This document shows positions 63,790-64,000 of a stretch of 64,000 bases of DNA, piece after piece. The notes beneath the pieces are model-generated. The model saw only the letters and a list, made by a program, of their open reading frames with translations. It did not search any database and was not told the DNA's origin. Source of the stretch: CAYMEV01 sp964389675 [NCBI: uncultured Candidatus Sumerlaeota bacterium] (lineage in GTDB: Bacteria; CAYMEV01); NCBI GenBank assembly GCA_964389675.1, contig CAYMEV010000001.1, positions 1-64,000 on the forward strand. The letters are read 5' to 3'. The translations under genes and the position numbers were made by a program. Each line of letters starts with the position of its first letter. Within the stretch, counting starts at the first letter, position 1.

Positions 63790-63915
63790 GACAGATCTCC
63801 TGTTCTTAGTCCGTTCTAAAAAATATAATATGAACCATAATATTAATAAATAAATTTATGGACAAAATGAACCAAAAGCGATTATTTATTGTTATAATTC
63901 TGATGATAAATATTT

Positions 63916-64000
63916 ATGAAAGCTATTAATTCAGAAACAATTTTAAAAATTTCGGTAATTATATTGCTGTGTATAGCATTTTCAATCTTTTTCAACCATT
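63916..64000 (+). CDS. N-terminal part of a membrane or secreted protein (cut by window end)
   Basis: 28 codons (MKAINSETILKISVIILLCIAFSIFFNH) open to the end of the window, with a hydrophobic stretch at about 10-26. Upstream there is only an AT-rich region divergent from the NifS-SelD gene, with no clear ribosome site. Confidence 0.4.
   Translation, partial: MKAINSETILKISVIILLCIAFSIFFNH

Overview
The window comes from a low-GC (roughly 40% by eye) diderm bacterium. An outer membrane with LPS is indicated by lpxK, waaA, gmhA and both halves of the ADP-heptose pathway (rfaE1, rfaE2). An anaerobic, amino-acid-fermenting or acidogenic life is suggested by butyrate kinase and a four-subunit 2-oxoacid:ferredoxin oxidoreductase. 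MglA-type GTPase, a PEGA-domain Ser/Thr kinase, cyclase-AAA-TPR regulators and a PlsB-type acyltransferase are a mix seen in Spirochaetota, Myxococcota and several uncultured diderm phyla; I cannot fix the phylum. No mobile element, CRISPR array or rRNA was seen. One tRNA is present.

Layout. 94-5634 (minus): a cell-wall recycling operon (glycosyltransferase-like, NamZ, degenerate GGDEF, Mpl, small membrane hydrolase-like). 5752-7424 (minus): tRNA-Leu followed by a coiled-coil protein and an SPFH/zinc-ribbon protein. 7670-11162 (plus): an acidic protein, a coiled-coil protein, a small membrane protein and a malonyltransferase-like/ACP pair. 11231-18106 (minus): a secreted DUF4412-like protein, then a translation/SRP operon (TPR, DnaJ-TPR, ffh, rpsP, khpA, rimM, trmD, SPOUT methyltransferase, mazG). 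18208-27558 (minus): eight tightly packed genes running from a PEGA kinase through two envelope proteins, nifS, nifU and gmhA to a deoxyhypusine-synthase-like protein and rfaE2. 27842-33577 (plus): long MglA, outer-membrane protein, plsB, hflX. 33590-38431: bifunctional nuclease (minus), DEAD-box helicase (plus), then miaB and rfaE1 (minus). 38569-43398: a cysteine-synthase-family enzyme (plus) facing an LPS operon (small membrane protein, waaA, lpxK, phosphatase, RimK-like). 43621-48847: a small secreted protein (minus), then buk, a P-loop ATPase and the oxidoreductase (plus). 48964-55094 (plus): a 1675-residue multidomain protein plus a divergent lactate/malate-dehydrogenase-like protein. 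55214-63789 (minus): a V4R-like protein, a 1382-residue cyclase-AAA-TPR regulator, a secreted TPR protein and a NifS-SelD fusion. A truncated gene begins at 63916.

Most unusual points. The 1675-residue protein joins an HD phosphohydrolase, helical repeats, a NadD-like adenylyltransferase and a C-terminal segment resembling a phosphoribosyltransferase, and sits in a two-gene operon with a divergent NAD-type dehydrogenase. A DHS-fold protein is embedded in the heptose operon. Two genes (plsB at 29843 and the V4R-like gene at 55789) appear to lack any standard start codon and probably begin at AUU and AUA. All assignments are from reading the sequence by eye; no database search was run.
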